From positions 223,701-287,700 of the forward strand of contig NZ_BCTW01000002.1 in the NCBI RefSeq assembly GCF_001590965.1: a DNA stretch of 64,000 bases, written 5' to 3'. How positions within the stretch are numbered: position 1 is the first letter of the stretch; each line of letters begins with the position of its first letter. Below the pieces are notes generated by a model. The model was not told the DNA's origin. It was given only the letters and a program-made list of their open reading frames with translations, and searched no databases. This document shows, piece after piece, positions 57,001 to 63,949 of this stretch. A program made the position numbers and the translations under genes. This DNA comes from Novosphingobium lentum NBRC 107847. Its GTDB lineage: Bacteria; Pseudomonadota; Alphaproteobacteria; Sphingomonadales; Sphingomonadaceae.

Positions 57001-57147
57001 GAAGCCGGAGTCATCGCGGTGGCCGAAGAATGGCCTGCGGCGTTGTCAGCGCTACGAGCTTTGATTGATCGAATGATCCGAATGAATGGGGTGGTTCATG
57101 CGTTGCCGCTTTGGCGACTCCACCTGTACCTCAACGCTTGCCCCTGA
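51061..57147 (+). CDS. 2028-residue protein with N-terminal Mrr-like nuclease domain and long repeat-like body
   Basis: I do not recognise this protein as a whole. Residues 20-170 look like a PD-(D/E)XK restriction-endonuclease domain of the Mrr kind: LERLTESLL (E32), GTAGQTQYGID (D58) and VASCKKY (K74), then RRFILVTTADI and VGYELWGQPQLIEKMRSHPG. The usual Q/E two residues before the Lys is Ser72. Residues of about 200-800 form TPR-like helical pairs (ARIAFQRDGALPALAALG, LASERQWAILAPYRNAI). The rest to 2028 is a helical, Leu/Ala-rich body without a visible P-loop or TM helix. It lies 295 bases after the helicase gene on the same strand, which suggests a functional pair. The ATG at 51061 is chosen because the open frame upstream is low-complexity and Arg/Ser-rich. 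Confidence 0.8.
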   Translation: MAERPLFDPPFVETRAPPLERYDWQQLERLTESLLAHEPGVVTASQYGTAGQTQYGIDTKAELRSGGCDVASCKKYTEIATGHLAEWSSAFLNHWESRWKSKGVRRFILVTTADIAPTKVIDAADTERARFNALEVGYELWGQPQLIEKMRSHPGIVAQFIGSNWVEIICGTTQREALLPDGASIGIETVDASKITALRAVLSGEAEQRVARGLEDLRAGDVDAVERTIADLCAEPIWSQLQPNAQARVLRFAVSAALHRDDLDAAVTLADQADRIEPAEEPRIAARIAFQRDGALPALAALGTPITRDGRQLQVALMLTSGDIGGAETVLEALDRDGPDPETDRLRIWALLMRNRRDDALTMVEELERQAGQWLATVRTAAVVRYAAALSPALSPEWFLNASPVDLDLVRDDDAGRALLLSAIDGFQSLEARTTDLEDRRWLLASLANMRERREDAQALARRMIAENLTDSITIAWILARRFDVDLSPSQAALLDTYANGQADQTSVRVLALMLVAQGDVAASRAVLEEHLSNQNGEALVEAQEWIARFAADIVSGQDNAAAAPPDNIVDAIQRARVTGDWVLVSTGFADIAGGTRPEPQTLAIAQLLASERQWAILAPYRNAILSFGTAEAVRVVAYMVAATESDENLNLFLENHRSAFRAGQIPPDVRRLVVDRQRRAGDLIGALAEARALSAESGVSADRHLEAELRASIGDTHGAAHIVRDLLRSADLEAGAALRWVETLRASDFELAQELWRYAVEADAERRHAVAAFMQAFSLGLEAEAAPLFTEVARVAQDGSSVVRTFDVSDLPEFIRTQNANAEQRGALYLDGRVPAHLLVEQENIGLDTLLVTLDQQTEGPLRLRLLRNGARPRHIAVGRPWSSWRLHMDIGALLIAAECDLMDVLAAHPHPITISSAVPAALLDMQRKATATQPARLELLHSLAALFGNGLTVRERNVDDRTVGLRTADEEARFDFGPIALIDAAFAGGVIDEGTHLRALAALRESGEISVGSDNMVVPLLAGARLWLAGAAAEQLALTDILPALCIAYDVGIAPEIATISRNYVVVEGAKAERAAWLGALRERLLSSIEAGKFVFVKRRAEREADVEEMSEFGQKPATVSLMDILIAEEVDGAVTWFEDRHLTGYPANRNHVIVEFVDVLDALVADAILSEAEVRARLNRFLALGGGFVQLDENDVVPALRTAPIVDGVLRETPALAAIRRNRAATRRLDGRLKIGPSSEVEDTRPDEVQLMTAEMRLAHNCLTAIWSDATQAIDECGIRSEWIWQALRVERSLRQIPEDQAGGAAKMLATLCFASAVECMSMQFELPRRLRRDRQRAFADWFWGAVVAPHSIGDPDIVDRIAAHFIQLHQPRLDGRDPRATEPLFEREFARTRLTTLPEPVRRAILQDKRFSYLVGSPSIEIVTIRGKRFEADRFWCAVRTARRYGRAKLRTRDGKRCRVARTADGVSFAGGLRARLAEAICSIFDAATEPLAELERLLRDLELTPEAHHAAMEKGRRAATPKQVSAVLAEARKLSAKAVYESLDEALRSANRRISASAFMPPPASTLMHFIRLNAGDESFSTRLATAAETLAEQFGSREMLSRLAGLPVGGLPAFAGVAIDQDQLRDMRAAARTPVATFRWAEAALAMAVTVEDHHAIAQEAVSKISRVAEPFIALLEWSVRAFTRDPEYCGLASADRLALIWLHADRVLDTFLRRGADPGPITRFFTDGSFQESLADTLNLSRFMEWDAASPVTLTPGALLFHAVGALLADRPLADLLDETLQADIRSAVTLGEDGESGPTPAMTFRNFSGGNMLGSFLVQAPAALCALAGEPEQARMSFVDRSIEEVGQDRSSAMAWALLAQHARTGLTGAQLTAAQSTLLEIDVDGLSMTGRDELPLPRLIVKAMGLVLPAENRSKIIDVIRATARSAAQNFGTPSVNLGDDERGTLDPIHELLEICATYAGIESTGIFERFEAGVIAVAEEWPAALSALRALIDRMIRMNGVVHALPLWRLHLYLNACP

Positions 57148-57151
57148 CGGT

Positions 57152-57687
57152 TTAAGTGCTCACACTCGAATGGGCTTCAGGCGGCGATGCCGCGCGTGCG
57201 CCGGTCTCGCCTCGCCCTTGTGACGCTGCCTCCGTAAGCAAGTCAGTGGGCGAAGTTCGAGGCCGAATTGATTTCAGGGTCTCCAACTCCTCAGGGTGGT
57301 GATCGAGGATCTCCAGCAATCCAACGGCAGCATCGCTCGGCGGCGTCGTGCCGCTTTCGTATTTCTGAAAGGCGCGGCGCCCACCGCCGATGATCCGGCC
57401 AGCCTCTTCCTGTGTCAGCCGAAGTTTCTTACGCACAGCCTTGACCCGCGCGGCATAAGCGACCCGCAATTCCTTGTAGGCCCCATTCAGCGTCTGCAGA
57501 TCGGTACCCGAGTGGATGGAGCCACTGCCATCATCGGGCGCCACCCGGGAACCTCGACTGTGCGTGACAGCGAGCCAGCACTGACGGTCTGGTCCCGGAA
57601 TGAACGACCCTTCTGAACTCCGTGAAGGGCGCCATTGAAATTCTTGCGAACCCCTTCCGTCATAGGCCAGAGCTTTGCCGGGGTCAT
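57152..57687 (-). pseudogene. MqsA-type antitoxin gene, frameshifted
   Basis: The C-terminal HTH domain is clear: VRKKLRLTQEEAGRIIGGG followed by RRAFQKYESGTTPPSDAA, typical of MqsA antitoxins. The matching N-terminal part (KLWPMTEGVRKNFNGALHG ... VEVPGWRP) lies in another frame, and the expected join PGWRP / DDGSGSIHSGTDLQ falls near 57534-57546, where one base seems to be missing. The usual CPMTEG cysteine is Trp. No MqsR-like toxin gene is visible upstream, so this is probably a decayed orphan antitoxin. A single-base sequencing error is the alternative. Confidence 0.7.
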
Positions 57688-57791
57688 CGTTGTGGCACGT
57701 TACGATTTCCTCGAAATCGTCTGCAAAGTTCTCGGCCCAGTCGCCAGCACTCCAAGAGTAATAGTTAAGCGGGTATCCCAACCTCAATTGG

Positions 57792-60347
57792 TTATTGCCC
57801 CAAGATACCTATCGGAGCAGCGGCAATCTCCGCCTGTTTGGCCTCGATCATCGCCGCGATGCGCGCGTGAAGATCGACGGCGTAGCCGGGAGCTGAAAGC
57901 GACAGGATCAGGGCGTAGCGCCCCTTGTCGTTCATGCGCTGCTGGCCGGTGTGTGATTTCCACCAGCCGCCCACTGGATAGACCGCGATTTCATCGTGGG
58001 ACGCCAGATCGACAGCCGCACCGCGCCAGAGATCACAGTGAAGCGAACCTGCCTGGAAGGCGTTCGGGCCAAGCAACCAATGACTACCTTCATTTGCCGC
58101 CGGCTCGTCGCTATCGCGCGGTTGGGTGAGGCGCCTGCGAAATGCAGCCGCCGTTTCCGTCCGCTTCTTCATCTCGAAGCGCAGGCCGAATGAACGATAG
58201 GTGTCGGGCCGGGTCGCGGCGCGGCCAGAGAGATTGGGTTCGATGAAATAGGACAGTGTCACCTTAAGCGTCACCGTCTCGTTTTCCAGTTCCTGAAGCA
58301 GGGCGGACGGCCACGGCAGGTCGTAGAAATGCATTTCGTTGAACACCGGCGGCTGCCCGTTGGGACCTGCCGCGAATGGCTGGATTTCGGCCTGAGCGAT
58401 CAATGTCACGTCATTCCGGGCTGAACGGAACGCGCGTTCAAGGTCGGGCACGCCATAGCCAACATCCCGCAGAATGTTCTGGCGCTTCCCCTTGGAGATC
58501 GACTTCCAGTGCGCCCCGCGACCGACCAGCTGTGAACGGATAGGCTGCGGCCAGGTCGCGGAATCGACCATCAGTGCCCGATAGGTCTCGGGCCACAGAT
58601 CGGGGAGTGCAGCCTGCAACTGCCCGACGAAATTGCCTGCGACCCCGGCGGCAGCGCTGGTCGCGTTAAACGGCATCAAAGGCTCATTTTCGACGTCGGA
58701 TGACAGGGCAAGCAGAGAAACCGCTGGGTGGTTCCCGCAAAAGCCGGTGCCGTCCACGAGCATGTTGCCCGCTTCGAACAGCACTTCAGGCTTGATCGGT
58801 GTCAGGTCGCTCGGCAGTTCCTGAGACCCCCGGCTGAACGGACTGCGATGATTGGCCGGCACCAGCGGCTGAAGGCCGGGAGGATCGGCAGGCACGGCTT
58901 CTTTCGTCGTGAAGCCGCCAACCGTGATTGCATTCCAGCTCTGCGCGGGATCCTCGAGCGACTTGTGCGCCTCGACATCCTCGCGCTGCCCCCCAAGGAC
59001 ATTGCCGGCGGCGATGAGTACGAGGCGCTTGGGGTGATCTGTCGCGGACTGCTGATCCAGGCGCTCACCGGGCATCGCGCCTGCGCACAGCTGGTCGATC
59101 GCCCCGCTCCAGCTAGAGGGCCGGGAGGGAGAAAAATCGGGCGAAGATGTGGCGATGCAGAAGCTGCGCGCGGCGTTCGGTCGTTCGACCTCCGCCAGCG
59201 CAACTGCGCTCTGGGTCACGAAGCCGTATCGGGTCGGCTCCGTCGCATCGAATCCGCGCGGCGGCAGGAACTTCATGGACTCGACTGCATGCGAGAGTTC
59301 CAGCGGCCGCTGATCGTTGGCCGCGCCCTCCAGATCGCCATAAAGAACCAGGCCGGCCATTGCCGTGCCATGGCCGCCTTGCTGCTCGTGATCGTCGGTC
59401 CCCCAGCGTTCGTCAAACGCCCAAGCGCCGGCCAATGCCGGCGCAACGAGCGGATGAGCACCGGCGATGCCGGTGTCGAGAATGCAGATGGCGGGCGCGC
59501 CATCGCCAGGCGGCGTAATGCGCGCGGCAAGATCTGCGACCACCGCCGCCTGGCCGAGCGCAAGCGCGCCCTGATCGAGGAAGGGTTCGATCGTCCCGGT
59601 CGCCCGCCGGATCTCGCTTATGGCGCCCGGAGCGCGCTGAGCGAGGTCAAGCAGTTGGGCAACCGTCGCGTGAATGAACAGTACGACCGTATCCGGGAAG
59701 ACCAGCCGGTCAGCATGGACATCGAGATGTTCGTTTCGTGCAGCCGCAGCGATACTTTCAGCGCGCGCGACGGGTTGGCGGATCCACAGTTCCCACCAGG
59801 CTGGTTCTGTATCCTCGAAGTCGACCGGTCCGGCGAACAGAACCTGGATGACCGCTGCGCGGATCGCCTCGATGGTCTCGAAACGAGGAACATCGGGCCT
59901 CGCCCGATTGCCGAGATCCTCCTCGCCATAGCGAGCGATCCGGTCGCGCAGAAAGGCCTGTGCGTCGTCGGGAATGAACAAAACCGCGCTTTCGGTCCGA
60001 TCGGCATTTCTCCGTGACCGGAGTACGACGATATCCTGCCCAGGAAAATCAAGGCCCGTGGGGATCTTCGCAGCCTTGGCCCGCACACCTTCAGGCGCCA
60101 GCGTCTCGACCTCGACGATGGTCCCCGGCTGCTGGCCGGCGATAGCTATGCGGCGATCGGGATCAGGCGCCTGATCCAGCGCCGCTGTCAGTTGGGCGAG
60201 CAAATGCACAGCATGGGCGTGATAGTCGTCGCGCTTGGGCGTCTTGGTCTGCGGCCTGCTGGGATAGCGGTATTGCGCCGGATCCCGAAATGCATCGATC
60301 GGCACATGCGGCACGTTCCTGCCCGCGAAATCATCACCTTCGGGCAT
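57792..60347 (-). CDS. ietS: S8 subtilisin-like serine protease, IetS-like
   Basis: Cytoplasmic-looking protease of 851 residues without a signal peptide. The catalytic triad is visible: Asp in ICILDTGIAGAHP (about 287), His in GGHGTAMAG (about 324) and Ser in NATSAAAGVAG (about 562). The Ser motif departs from the usual GTSxAxP. About 220 N-terminal residues precede the protease fold. The upstream partner is an AAA ATPase gene 49 bases away. This protease-ATPase pair matches IetAS, first described for plasmid maintenance and later reported as anti-phage. The ATG at 60347 follows a G-rich ribosome-binding site. Confidence 0.88.
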   Translation of the reverse strand: MPEGDDFAGRNVPHVPIDAFRDPAQYRYPSRPQTKTPKRDDYHAHAVHLLAQLTAALDQAPDPDRRIAIAGQQPGTIVEVETLAPEGVRAKAAKIPTGLDFPGQDIVVLRSRRNADRTESAVLFIPDDAQAFLRDRIARYGEEDLGNRARPDVPRFETIEAIRAAVIQVLFAGPVDFEDTEPAWWELWIRQPVARAESIAAAARNEHLDVHADRLVFPDTVVLFIHATVAQLLDLAQRAPGAISEIRRATGTIEPFLDQGALALGQAAVVADLAARITPPGDGAPAICILDTGIAGAHPLVAPALAGAWAFDERWGTDDHEQQGGHGTAMAGLVLYGDLEGAANDQRPLELSHAVESMKFLPPRGFDATEPTRYGFVTQSAVALAEVERPNAARSFCIATSSPDFSPSRPSSWSGAIDQLCAGAMPGERLDQQSATDHPKRLVLIAAGNVLGGQREDVEAHKSLEDPAQSWNAITVGGFTTKEAVPADPPGLQPLVPANHRSPFSRGSQELPSDLTPIKPEVLFEAGNMLVDGTGFCGNHPAVSLLALSSDVENEPLMPFNATSAAAGVAGNFVGQLQAALPDLWPETYRALMVDSATWPQPIRSQLVGRGAHWKSISKGKRQNILRDVGYGVPDLERAFRSARNDVTLIAQAEIQPFAAGPNGQPPVFNEMHFYDLPWPSALLQELENETVTLKVTLSYFIEPNLSGRAATRPDTYRSFGLRFEMKKRTETAAAFRRRLTQPRDSDEPAANEGSHWLLGPNAFQAGSLHCDLWRGAAVDLASHDEIAVYPVGGWWKSHTGQQRMNDKGRYALILSLSAPGYAVDLHARIAAMIEAKQAEIAAAPIGILGQ

Positions 60348-60396
60348 TCACCCCCCATTTCGTCGTGATTGCCCTAAGTCGCGCCACCCGTCAGGC

Positions 60397-61404
60397 TTAT
60401 GCCCTGCGCTCCGGGTGGAACCTCTCCCGGAACGCCTGCCGGTCGGTCAAAGCCGCACAGAGGTTGTCGACCGTTACTTTCGTGGCATTACCGAGGATGG
60501 CGTCGCGAACGACTGCATCTGCGGCGCGAACCAGTTCGCCCTGGCTGAGGCCAGTCAACAACGGCGTAACCTTCGACCATGCCTTTGCCGCAGGCTTGAA
60601 CTTGCCAAGCCTGCGGTTGAGCAGGAGAGATGCCGCTCCGTCATCGGGAAGAGAATACTCGACAACCTCGTCGAACCTCCGGGCCAGCGCATTATCCAAC
60701 ATATCCGAATGGTTGGTTGCTGCGATCACGACGCTATCGGTCGAATTGGGTTCTTCCATGAACGCCAGCACTGAATTGAGAACGCGGCGGATCTCGCCCA
60801 CATCGTTTGGATCACCACGCCGGGTGCCGATCGCGTCGAATTCGTCGAGCAGGTAGACCGCGCGAGTTTGCGCGATCTGGTCGAACAGGAGGCGGAGCTT
60901 GCCTGCCGTTTCGCCGAAGAAGCGGCTGAACAGGGATTCAAGCCGAACTGTGAAGAGCGGAAGGTGCAATTCGCCGGCGAGCGCCGAGGCCGTCATCGTC
61001 TTTCCCGTTCCCGGCGGCCCGACGAGCAGGATATGCGTCGCCGGAACCTGGCCATGATCACGAAGCGTCGAACGATCCGCCTGCTGGCGCACGATGCGGG
61101 TCAGCCGGCGACGAAGGTCGGCCGAGAGGACCATGCTGTCCAATGTCGTTTTGGGATAGGCGCTCTCGACCAGGCCCTGAAGTTCACCGCGCGGCCGCGC
61201 GAGCGGGATCGCTGCCTGTCCTCGAGGAGGGCTGGCAACACCGCGATCCCGCGCCTTCTGGACAAGGCGCTTCAGCCGGTCGGCTTCTTCGATATTGCCC
61301 TGACGTGCTTCCTGCGCCGCGATCTGCAGCGCGATCGACAGAAACTGCTCTTCATCCCCATCGACGTGGGAGTTCAGCAGGGCGACGATTTGCTTGGTCG
61401 ACAT
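60397..61404 (-). CDS. ietA: AAA ATPase, IetA-like
   Basis: ATPase of 335 residues from the ATG at 61404, preceded by a GGGAG ribosome-binding site. An N-terminal helical region (STKQIVALLNSHVDGDEEQF, IEEADRLKRLVQKA) precedes the AAA module: Walker A VGPPGTGKTMTASA, Walker B RAVYLLDEFDAIGTRRGD, sensor 1 VVIAATNHSDML and the arginine finger ALARRFDE. It is thought to control or load substrate to the S8 protease partner. It lies between the integrase and the protease gene on the same strand. Confidence 0.9.
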   Translation of the reverse strand: MSTKQIVALLNSHVDGDEEQFLSIALQIAAQEARQGNIEEADRLKRLVQKARDRGVASPPRGQAAIPLARPRGELQGLVESAYPKTTLDSMVLSADLRRRLTRIVRQQADRSTLRDHGQVPATHILLVGPPGTGKTMTASALAGELHLPLFTVRLESLFSRFFGETAGKLRLLFDQIAQTRAVYLLDEFDAIGTRRGDPNDVGEIRRVLNSVLAFMEEPNSTDSVVIAATNHSDMLDNALARRFDEVVEYSLPDDGAASLLLNRRLGKFKPAAKAWSKVTPLLTGLSQGELVRAADAVVRDAILGNATKVTVDNLCAALTDRQAFRERFHPERRA

Positions 61405-61522
61405 CAGCTCACTCCCTTCTTGAGCGGGGCGTACAGGGGCAGAATCGCGATTACAACAAAAGGTGTCAACGGAGACGCAATTACTGGCCCGAGCCGGCGC
61501 GCCGATTCTATAGCTTCGTGGT

Positions 61523-62821
61523 TCATGCGACTTTCTTTCGCTTCGGCGCAGACTTCGTCTGGCCCGCGAGTGCTGCGGCGATCGTCTTGGCAACGCGATT
61601 GGCGGCCCGGCGCGAAGGATCGTGCTGAACATGAGCGTAGATCATGGTCGAGCGCATGTTTGCATGACCCAGGATAGCCCCGGTCAAGGCCAGAGCCTCG
61701 CCCGATGACGTGGCCGTTGCACCCATTGTGTGCCTCAGTGTGTGAGGCGTCACCCCGTCTAGGCCGGCCTTCTTGACTATCTTTGGCCAGATCGTCTTCG
61801 TGCCCTGGAAATTTCCAACGCCGCGATCTGCCGGGAAGACGAAATCGCTGTCATCGGTTTTCACGATGCCCTTGAGTAGCACCATTGCAGCATCTGCCAA
61901 TGGCCGCAGCGACTTGCCGGTCTTTGTGTCATCGAGGATCAGGAGGCCCCGGTCGAAATCGACCTCATGCCATTTGAGTTCGGCGATCTCTTGGCGGCGG
62001 CAGCCAGTCAGCGCCCACAAGCGCGTGATGTTCAGAGCTTTGACGTTGACGCCTTCTTCCTGAAGCGCATCGCAAGCAGCGCCCAGGCACCGAACTTCTT
62101 CGAGCGTCAGAAAGCGGGTGCGATGATTATCAGTCTTCTGGACGACCGCCTTTTCACAGGGATTGCCCTTGGCTACGCCGTGACGGCAGGCGAAGCTGAA
62201 GACCGCCGACAGATCGCGGAATACCTTGCGAGCCGCGCCTTCGCCTCCCCGAACGATGATGCGCTTGCGCGGGCCGACTTTGTCGTCGCTGGCGCTCTTC
62301 CCGGCGGCAACATCACGAAAGAAGCGCTCGACATCGGCGATGCCGACATCATTGACGCGCTTGTGCCCCAGTAGCGGCACGACATGGTGCCTGAGCCGGG
62401 CCACAGTATATTGCTTGGTCAGCGCCTTCATCGGCGCGCCCTGACGTTTCCCGCGCTGGATGAAACAACCCTCTTGTTCATAGAGGTCGATGAGGCCGCT
62501 CATCTTCATTTCCGTGCGCTTGGTCCTGCGCTCATCCGCAGGGTCTTCACCGACGGCAACGCCACCGAGCACGACCTTGGCCTGTTTGCGAGCCTCCTCC
62601 ACCGTAAGATTGCCAAACCGGCCAATCGTCACGAACCTCTGAGGGGCGCCGCGGCCACCGCCATCTGCGCGATAACGCACTACGAATGTCTTCGCCCCGC
62701 TGGTCTCGACACGCAGGCCGAAACCATTCAGATCGCTGTCCCACACGATGTAGCGTTTGTCCGACGCGATAGCGGAATCGACCACCCGCTTTGTCAATCG
62801 GACCTGCTTCCCTTTCGTCAT
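61523..62821 (-). CDS. Tyrosine-type integrase (P4/phage-like)
   Basis: Site-specific recombinase of 432 residues. The N-terminal DUF4102-like domain (LNGFGLRVETSGAKTFVVRY) and a SAM-like core-binding domain precede the catalytic domain with Arg in WALTGCRRQEIAELKW, HTLRH and GHANMRSTMIYAHV containing the nucleophile Tyr. The ATG at 62821 is chosen. It lies 176 bases from the tRNA-Gly fragment, which is probably its attachment core, and would excise or integrate the element lying to its left. Confidence 0.93.
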   Translation of the reverse strand: MTKGKQVRLTKRVVDSAIASDKRYIVWDSDLNGFGLRVETSGAKTFVVRYRADGGGRGAPQRFVTIGRFGNLTVEEARKQAKVVLGGVAVGEDPADERRTKRTEMKMSGLIDLYEQEGCFIQRGKRQGAPMKALTKQYTVARLRHHVVPLLGHKRVNDVGIADVERFFRDVAAGKSASDDKVGPRKRIIVRGGEGAARKVFRDLSAVFSFACRHGVAKGNPCEKAVVQKTDNHRTRFLTLEEVRCLGAACDALQEEGVNVKALNITRLWALTGCRRQEIAELKWHEVDFDRGLLILDDTKTGKSLRPLADAAMVLLKGIVKTDDSDFVFPADRGVGNFQGTKTIWPKIVKKAGLDGVTPHTLRHTMGATATSSGEALALTGAILGHANMRSTMIYAHVQHDPSRRAANRVAKTIAAALAGQTKSAPKRKKVA

Positions 62822-62997
62822 TTCCACTCAAACCTTCGGCAGCTTGGTCAACACCTGGTCAACACCGTGAACGGAAAGTGTCGGTTGACCGCCGGATGGT
62901 TATGGCGTATTTTCTGGAAAATAACAAATAAAAAACAATGTATTATGTCGTAGACTGGCGTTCTGTAGCGTAGTCCGTGATAGGGGGTAATGCAACT

Positions 62998-63042
62998 TTG
63001 CCAAGGTTGGGGTCGAGGGTTCGAATCCCTTCGCCCGCTCCA
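62998..63042 (+). other. 3' half of tRNA-Gly(GCC): attachment-site core
   Basis: From the anticodon loop (TTGCCAA) through the T-arm (GAGGGTTCGAATCCCTT) and acceptor strand CGCCCGCT plus CCA, the sequence is that of tRNA-Gly with GCC anticodon. The 5' half (GCGGGCG and a proper D-arm) is absent: the bases before 62993 do not fold as a tRNA. This is what remains at the far end of an element that integrated into a tRNA 3' end. The intact tRNA-Gly should lie at the other end, outside the window. Confidence 0.8.
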
Positions 63043-63093
63043 GTTTTCTCCCAGAAAATCAACGATTTCGCCGACCGGCGACCCTTGAAATTC

Positions 63094-63141
63094 TGGAGAC
63101 AACGCCTCGCCGAGACCCCCATTGTCTCCATATTGTCTCCA
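63094..63141. repeat. Repeated TTGTCTCC/GGAGACAA octamers beside the att core
   Basis: GGAGACAA occurs near 63094-63101, and its complement TTGTCTCC twice within the tandem ATTGTCTCCA copies at 63121-63130 and 63132-63141. Spacing is one turn in the tandem pair. They may be recombinase arm-type or excisionase sites, or a small operator. Confidence 0.35.
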
Positions 63142-63142
63142 A

Positions 63143-63679
63143 TTTTGGTACAGGTTGGGGCGTCGTGGGGAAAGCCGGTCGTAGCTCGTGAATTTTGAGC
63201 CCCCTTTTTGCACCTAAATTGTCGATCGATGTCGCCCGAACTTGCGCCTAGCGTTCGGTGTGAAACGGCTCATCTCGCTGCTAGCAGTCGGGCGCCTTGG
63301 CCGAGGGGCTGCGTGCTACGCCAGAACAGCGCAAGGTAAAGTCTTTTTCGGATCGCCGAGGTCGCACATATCGATATTGCCGGCCGCGCAGTGCCTGACC
63401 GATCTTGAGAAACTGGCCGTCAACGGCGGATACCTGAAGAATATGTCACCGCCGGAATCTGACTGGCGCAATTGGCATAGCTCGAACCGCCGCAGAACCA
63501 CTCGCTCGCATTAGCCGCTGATCCCTGGGCTCGAAGCCTGTCCTCCTTCAATCAACCCGTGAAGGGTCCGCTACGCGTGCGCGTGCGGCCGCAGCTTTGC
63601 TGCGGTGATTGCGGCCAGCCCCCGGCCTGTGGGGCGACTGTCGAGCGGGGTGGTCCCGCTCCTAGGCAGGAGCCGCAAC
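63143..63679. other. Non-coding or undefined stretch right of the att core
   Basis: Several short frames exist but none has a defensible family match or codon pattern. I see no RNA gene here. Confidence 0.35.
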
Positions 63680-63844
63680 ATGCCACTGGCAACCGCACAA
63701 TCGCTTGGCTGGAACCTCTCCCGGACGCTGATGACGGTCATCGTCCTCATCGAAACCAATCAGGGCTACTTCGTCATCCCCGCTGACGAATTTGACGGTG
63801 ACCCCGAACAGGTGGTTCGCGAATATGACCCCTTCAGCCGCTAA
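63680..63844 (+). CDS. Hypothetical small protein
   Basis: A 54-residue frame (MPLATAQSLGWNL, then TVIVLIETNQGYFVIPADEFDGDPEQVV) with CAGGAG upstream of the ATG. The ending VVREYDPFSR looks protein-like and acidic. I recall no function. It precedes another small gene by about 105 bases. Confidence 0.5.
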   Translation: MPLATAQSLGWNLSRTLMTVIVLIETNQGYFVIPADEFDGDPEQVVREYDPFSR

Positions 63845-63949
63845 CCTCAGGCACATTTCGCCTTTTCGGCCTGTGCCCTGTCGTGCTATTCTTTCACCGC
63901 AGATTGCGCTGAGGAGGTGGTGGCGAGCGCGTCCAGACAAGGGACGCTT

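Noticed and set aside
62930..63042. A complete tRNA gene
   Set aside because: Only the anticodon loop to CCA matches tRNA-Gly. The upstream bases give no acceptor 5' strand (GCGGGCG) and no D-arm.
62848..63213. Minus-strand frame containing RRDSNPRPQP
   Set aside because: This is the familiar false reading of the strand opposite a tRNA-Gly 3' end, not a gene.
63242..63514. Plus-strand frame of 90 codons right of the att core
   Set aside because: No start signal or family, and a comparable frame exists on the other strand. I cannot choose either.
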